Assembly: GCF_007830455.1 (NCBI RefSeq)
Contig: NZ_VLLB01000007.1
Span: forward strand, 186,001-250,000
Reading direction: 5' to 3'
Length of the DNA stretch: 64,000 bases
Source of the DNA: Pseudoduganella lurida
Lineage (GTDB): Bacteria; Pseudomonadota; Gammaproteobacteria; Burkholderiales; Burkholderiaceae_D
The notes beneath the pieces are model-generated. The model saw only the letters and a list, made by a program, of their open reading frames with translations, was not told where the DNA came from and made no database searches. The translations under genes were made by a program, and so were the position numbers. Shown here piece by piece: positions 60,405 to 64,000 of this stretch (positions within the stretch are counted from its first letter, which is position 1; each line of letters starts with the position of its first letter).

Positions 60405-61835
60405 ATGGACAATCTTCTTCCCTACGCGTTTGCCCGCGATTACCTCGTGCTGGCACGGGGCGGCGAGCGCGATGGTGCCGGCATGGGGGCCATTGAGGTG
60501 CTGGTCTCGCAGGCCACGGCACCTTCGGCGATCGCCGAAGTGTCGCGCCGCTTCGGCCGCATCCAGTTGAAACCCGTGCCCCGTGCCCAGCTCGAGGAAG
60601 CCATTGCCGCGGCCTACGCGGGCACCGGCGGCGACGTGGCGCAGGTGGCCGACGAATTCGATGCGGACCTCGACCTGACGCGCCTGCTGCAGGACGTGCC
60701 GGCCATCGAGGACCTGCTGGAATCGTCCGACGACGCGCCCGTGATCCGCATGATCAATGCGCTGCTGACGCAGGCGCTGCGCGATGGCGCGTCCGATATC
60801 CACGTCGAGCCCTTCGAGCAGATTTCCGTGGTGCGCTTCCGCATCGACGGCGCGCTGCGCGACATCATCAAGCCGCGCAAGGCGATCCACGGTTCGCTGA
60901 TCTCGCGGATCAAGATCATGGCGCAGCTGGACATCGCCGAGAAACGCCTGCCGCAGGATGGCCGCATCACCTTGCGCGTGGGGGGCAAGCCGGTGGACGT
61001 GCGCGTGTCGACGCTGCCCACCGGCCACGGCGAACGGGCCGTGCTGCGCCTGCTGGACAAGGAAGCGGGCCGCCTGGACCTGCAGCACCTGGGCATGAGC
61101 GAGACGATGCTTCCGGAGATGAACGCCCTGCTGGCGCAGCCGCACGGCATCGTGCTCGTCACGGGCCCCACGGGGTCCGGCAAGACCACCACCCTGTACG
61201 CCGCGCTGTCGCTGCTGAACTCGACGGCGACGAATATCCTGACTGTCGAAGACCCGATCGAATACGACCTGGCCGGCGTGGGCCAGACCCAGGTCAACGC
61301 GCGCATCGACATGACGTTTGCAAAAGCCCTGCGGGCCATCCTGCGCCAGGATCCCGACGTGATCATGATCGGCGAGATCCGCGACCTGGAAACGGCGCAG
61401 ATCGCCGTGCAGGCGTCGCTGACGGGCCACCTGGTGCTGGCCACGCTGCACACCAACGATTCCGCATCGGCCGTCACGCGCCTGCTGGACATGGGCATCG
61501 AGCCGTTCCTGCTGTCGTCGTCGCTGCTGGGCGTGCTGGCGCAGCGGCTGGTGCGCAAGCTGTGCCCGGTATGCAAAACGACGGACGGCCACCAGTGGCA
61601 CGCGGTGGGCTGCGATGCCTGCGGCCACACGGGCTACCAGGGCCGCGTGGGCATCTACGAGCTGCTGCAGACGACGGAGCGGATCCGCGCGCAGATCCAC
61701 GAGCGCGCTTCCGAAGCCGCCATCAAGGACACGGCGCTGGCCGACGGCATGCAGACGATGCGCGAGGACGGCGAACGCTGGCTGGCGGACGGCACCACCA
61801 CGCTGGCCGAGCTGCTGCGCGTGGCGAAGGATTAA
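60405..61835 (+). CDS. gspE: T2SS ATPase GspE
   Basis: 476-residue cytoplasmic motor ATPase. Walker A is VLVTGPTGSGKTTTLYAALS, the Asp box TVEDPIEYDLAGVGQTQVNA, Walker B AILRQDPDVIMIGEIRDLET, and the His box HLVLATLHTNDSASAVTRLL. The zinc-binding region has cysteines in LCPVCKTTDGHQWHAVGCDA followed by CGHTGYQGRVGIYEL. All catalytic motifs are intact. It lies between gspD and gspF. Confidence 0.97.
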   Translation: MDNLLPYAFARDYLVLARGGERDGAGMGAIEVLVSQATAPSAIAEVSRRFGRIQLKPVPRAQLEEAIAAAYAGTGGDVAQVADEFDADLDLTRLLQDVPAIEDLLESSDDAPVIRMINALLTQALRDGASDIHVEPFEQISVVRFRIDGALRDIIKPRKAIHGSLISRIKIMAQLDIAEKRLPQDGRITLRVGGKPVDVRVSTLPTGHGERAVLRLLDKEAGRLDLQHLGMSETMLPEMNALLAQPHGIVLVTGPTGSGKTTTLYAALSLLNSTATNILTVEDPIEYDLAGVGQTQVNARIDMTFAKALRAILRQDPDVIMIGEIRDLETAQIAVQASLTGHLVLATLHTNDSASAVTRLLDMGIEPFLLSSSLLGVLAQRLVRKLCPVCKTTDGHQWHAVGCDACGHTGYQGRVGIYELLQTTERIRAQIHERASEAAIKDTALADGMQTMREDGERWLADGTTTLAELLRVAKD

Positions 61836-61838
61836 GCC

Positions 61839-63059
61839 ATGGCGGCTTTCCGTTACGAAGCCGTGGATGCGGGCGGCGCCACGAAGAAGGGTGTCGTCAA
61901 TGCCGACAATGCCCGTTCCGCGCGTGCCGACCTGCGCGGGCAGGGGCTGGTGCCGCTGAAGGTCGAGGCGATTTCGGCGCAGGTCGATGCCAGCGGTGCG
62001 GCCACGCGGCGCGGCTTCGGCGAAAAACTGTCGACGGTGGAGCTGGCGCTGTTCACGCGCCAGCTGGCCAGCCTGCTGCAGGCCGGCCTGCCGCTGGAGC
62101 AGGCCTTCACGGCGCTGCTGGAACAGGCGGAACGCCCGTACGTACGGGATCTGATCGCATCGATCCGTTCGGAAGTGATCGGCGGCGCGGGACTGTCCGA
62201 CGTGCTGGGCCGCCACCCGCGCGACTTCGCCGAGATCTACCGGGCGCTGGTGGCGTCCGGCGAACAGATCGGCCAGCTGTCGCGCGTGCTGTCCCGGCTG
62301 GCCGACTACATCGAGCGCCGCAATGCGCTGGTGACGAAGGTGCGGCTGGCTTTTACGTATCCGGCCATCGTCACGGTCGTCGCGTTTTCCATCGTGATCT
62401 TCCTGCTCACCTATGTGGTGCCGCAGATCGTTTCCGTGTTCGCCAACACGAAGCAGAAGCTGCCGCTGCTGACGGTGCTGATGCTGGCCGTCTCCGACTT
62501 CGTGCGCAACTACGGCCTGGTCGTGCTGGTCCTCCTGATCGGCGGCTGGTTCATGTGGCGGCGCGCGCTGGAGAACATCGCGCTGAAGACGCGCTGGCAC
62601 ACCTGGCTGCTGACCGCGCCGCTGTACGGCAAGTTCGAGCGCAGCCTGAACACATCGCGCTTTGCCAGCACGCTGGCGATCACCACCGGCTCCGGCGTGC
62701 CGATCCTGCGCGCGCTGGAAACGAGCCGCGACACGCTGTCGAACGTGGCGATGCGCCAGCTGGTGGAAGAGGCCAGCGACGCGGTGCGCGAAGGCGTGGG
62801 CCTGGCGCGCGCGCTGTCGGCCCAGAAGCACTTCCCGCCGATGCTGATCCACATGATCCGCGCCGGCGAAATCACCGGCGAGCTGCCGGCCATGCTGGAA
62901 CGGGCCGCCGCTGCCCAGGAAGCGGACCTGGAACGCCGCACGCTGACGATTGCCGGCCTGCTGGAACCGGCGCTGATCCTGGCGATGGGTGTGGTGGTGC
63001 TGCTGATCGTGCTGGCCGTGCTGATGCCGATCATCGAGATCAACCAGCTGGTGAGATGA
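61839..63059 (+). CDS. gspF: T2SS inner-membrane platform protein GspF
   Basis: 406-residue polytopic platform protein with two T2SSF repeats (ALFTRQLASLLQAGLPLEQA; RFASTLAITTGSGVPILRAL) and three membrane helices (FTYPAIVTVVAFSIVIFLLT, VLVLLIGGWFMW, MGVVVLLIVLAVLMPIIEIN). The N-terminal FRYEAVDAGGATKKGVVNAD is the usual start. Its stop lies inside the first of four 13-bp GCTGGTGA-type repeats. Confidence 0.95.
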   Translation: MAAFRYEAVDAGGATKKGVVNADNARSARADLRGQGLVPLKVEAISAQVDASGAATRRGFGEKLSTVELALFTRQLASLLQAGLPLEQAFTALLEQAERPYVRDLIASIRSEVIGGAGLSDVLGRHPRDFAEIYRALVASGEQIGQLSRVLSRLADYIERRNALVTKVRLAFTYPAIVTVVAFSIVIFLLTYVVPQIVSVFANTKQKLPLLTVLMLAVSDFVRNYGLVVLVLLIGGWFMWRRALENIALKTRWHTWLLTAPLYGKFERSLNTSRFASTLAITTGSGVPILRALETSRDTLSNVAMRQLVEEASDAVREGVGLARALSAQKHFPPMLIHMIRAGEITGELPAMLERAAAAQEADLERRTLTIAGLLEPALILAMGVVVLLIVLAVLMPIIEINQLVR

Positions 63060-63123
63060 TGGCTGGTGAAATGAGTCGCTGGTGACATGAGCAGCTTGTA
63101 CGGCGAGCAGCTGGTGCGCTGAT
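63048..63123 (+). repeat. Four imperfect 13-bp repeats between gspF and gspC
   Basis: GCTGGTGAGATGA (63048), GCTGGTGAAATGA (63063), GCTGGTGACATGA (63079) and GCTGGTGCGCTGA (63111) each carry a TGA. The first includes the gspF stop. The tract looks like duplicated gene-end sequence and carries no ORF. Confidence 0.7.
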
Positions 63124-63137
63124 CCTTGGAGTCCTGA

Positions 63138-63761
63138 ATGAACCGCTTGATGAACAACACCCTGAATCCCACGCTGGCATCGCTGGCAGCCGTCGTCGTG
63201 CTGACCGCCTCGACCGCTTACTGGGGCCTGCAACTGTTCAAACCGGAGCAGCGGCCGATCGCCGCCGTGGTGCTGCAGGAACTGCCGCCGCCGTCGGTGG
63301 ATGCCGCCCGCGGCCTGTTCGGCGGCCAGGAGACCGTGGCGGAAGCCAGCGCCTACGAACTGCGCGGCGTCGTTGCCAGTCCTCGCGGCCGCAGCGTGGC
63401 GATCATCGCGACCAATGGCAATCCGCCGCAGGCCTACCCGGTCGGCAAGGAGGTCGCCGCGGGCGTGACGGTGCAGGAAGTGGCACCACGCTACGTGATG
63501 CTGATGGAGGGCGGCGTGCCGAAGCGCCTCGACCTGCCGGCCGATGCGGGCTCGTCGCTGACGACGGCCGCGCCGCTGCCAACGGTGGACCGCGCCGTGC
63601 CGCCGGTGCCCGCACTCGGCCAGGCGCAGCCGCAAGCCGTGCCGCCAGCGCCATCGGCGACGCCCCTCGTCACACCGCCACCCGGCACGCCGGTCGGTGC
63701 GCCGGGCCAGCTGGCACCGATCCAGTCCGCGCCCGCGCAGCGGCCCGTCACGTCGCAGTAA
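63138..63761 (+). CDS. gspC: T2SS inner-membrane protein GspC (short form)
   Basis: 207-residue bitopic protein that connects the platform to the secretin. One N-terminal helix (LASLAAVVVLTASTAYWGLQ) is followed by the homology region AYELRGVVASPRGRSVAIIA and VTVQEVAPRYVMLMEGGVPK. The remainder is a Pro/Ala-rich tail without the PDZ or coiled-coil end seen in GspC of enteric bacteria. GspC at the 3' end of the operon is a betaproteobacterial arrangement. Confidence 0.9.
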   Translation: MNRLMNNTLNPTLASLAAVVVLTASTAYWGLQLFKPEQRPIAAVVLQELPPPSVDAARGLFGGQETVAEASAYELRGVVASPRGRSVAIIATNGNPPQAYPVGKEVAAGVTVQEVAPRYVMLMEGGVPKRLDLPADAGSSLTTAAPLPTVDRAVPPVPALGQAQPQAVPPAPSATPLVTPPPGTPVGAPGQLAPIQSAPAQRPVTSQ

Positions 63762-63789
63762 ATTGGCAGGGACCCTGTTTGCCAGGAAG

Positions 63790-63861
63790 TTTCCTGAAAA
63801 ATGGGGTCTGTCCCCATTTTTTCGGAAATTTCCTGGAAAATGGGGACAGACCCCATTTTCG
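63790..63861. repeat. Pair of REP-like palindromes
   Basis: Two tandem copies in inverted orientation of the AAAATGGGG-TCTGT-CCCCATTTT unit (cores at about 63800-63820 and 63836-63858), joined by TTCGGAAATTTCCTGG. The core is the same as the palindrome at 3355-3393. The pair lies in the 108-bp gap between gspC and the convergent partial gene and may double as their terminator. Confidence 0.85.
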
Positions 63862-63869
63862 CTTCCGGC

Positions 63870-64000
63870 CTAGTCCTCCGGATCCGCTTTCAGCTTCGCC
63901 TTGGCGATCGCCACCTTGGCGGCCTGCCGCTCGGCCGATTTGCTGCGCTCGTGCGGACCGGCGGCGCGGGACTTGGCCAGCGCCGCGAACGGGTTGCGCG
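63870..64000 (-). CDS. Unrecognised protein, C-terminal 42 residues only
   Basis: Only the last 42 codons and the TAG stop lie in the window. They encode a basic, alanine/lysine-rich tail beginning RNPFAALAKSRAAGP and ending KAKLKADPED. No domain can be named from this fragment. The downstream side carries REP-like palindromes, and the gene is convergent with gspC. Confidence 0.6.
   Translation of the reverse strand, partial: RNPFAALAKSRAAGPHERSKSAERQAAKVAIAKAKLKADPED

Noticed and set aside
58107..63635. A very long open frame on the minus strand across the gsp genes
   Set aside because: It is antisense to well-supported gspD, gspE, gspF and gspC and is rich in R, H, Q and A, the usual product of high-GC codon bias.

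Overview
The window is high-GC, gene-dense chromosome of a Gram-negative betaproteobacterium. It most resembles Oxalobacteraceae of the Massilia/Duganella type. The evidence is a petABC-sspAB block next to a membrane-anchored HtrA protease and mscL, the order gpsA-secB-grxC-rhodanese-gpmA-envC-ctpA-moeB, a fused isobutyryl-CoA mutase (IcmF), a giant one-chain indolepyruvate oxidoreductase, and short palindromic repeats built on a GGGGACAG core. The genus is inferred from gene order and protein style, not from a marker gene search.

Layout. 1-8017 (minus): icmF (3' end just outside), indolepyruvate ferredoxin oxidoreductase and a Nac-like LysR regulator. 8098-10378: a c-di-GMP phosphodiesterase (HD-GYP) and a convergent diguanylate cyclase (GGDEF). 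10698-23797: a complete Tad/Flp tight-adherence pilus locus. It encodes the pilin, prepilin peptidase, an unusual AAA ATPase, CpaB, the secretin CpaC, a small lipoprotein, a TadG-like and two TadE-like pseudopilins, TadZ, TadA, TadB, TadC and TadD. 23863-28625: flavin reductase-like protein, a MITE-like element, tartrate/D-malate dehydrogenase with a divergent LysR, a DUF2461 protein and a DegS/AlgW-type protease. 28643-33596: mscL, cytochrome bc1 (petABC), sspA, sspB and tRNA-Thr. 33603-35368: directly after the tRNA and a strong terminator lies a visibly more AT-rich two-gene module, a HipA-like kinase with an overlapping unknown partner. This is the most foreign-looking stretch. 35447-41377: SDR, GlxA-type AraC regulator, a membrane protein with a degenerate Mrr-like nuclease fold, a GH36 alpha-galactosidase and a cupin. 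41384-44737 (minus): four overlapping genes for lipid-linked sugar transfer (gtrA, gtrB, a 46-residue ORF, a polytopic GT-C-like protein). 44923-52560: housekeeping genes (gpsA, SH3 protein, secB, grxC, rhodanese, gpmA, envC-like, ctpA, moeB/thiF-like). 52689-63761: a type II secretion operon in the order gspG-H-I-J-K-L-M-N-D-E-F-C. The window ends inside an unrecognised minus-strand gene.

Two large envelope machines, the Tad pilus and the T2SS, dominate the window. The c-di-GMP enzymes next to the Tad locus suggest control of attachment, and the GH36 enzyme plus T2SS suggest polymer degradation. No rRNA, CRISPR array, prophage or intact IS was seen. The unusual material is small-scale: REP-like palindromes (two of which form gene ends), a 161-bp MITE-like element with CTAG duplications, several 10-15 bp tandem repeat tracts, the AAA ATPase inside the tad operon, the HipA-like pair, and the Mrr-fold membrane protein.
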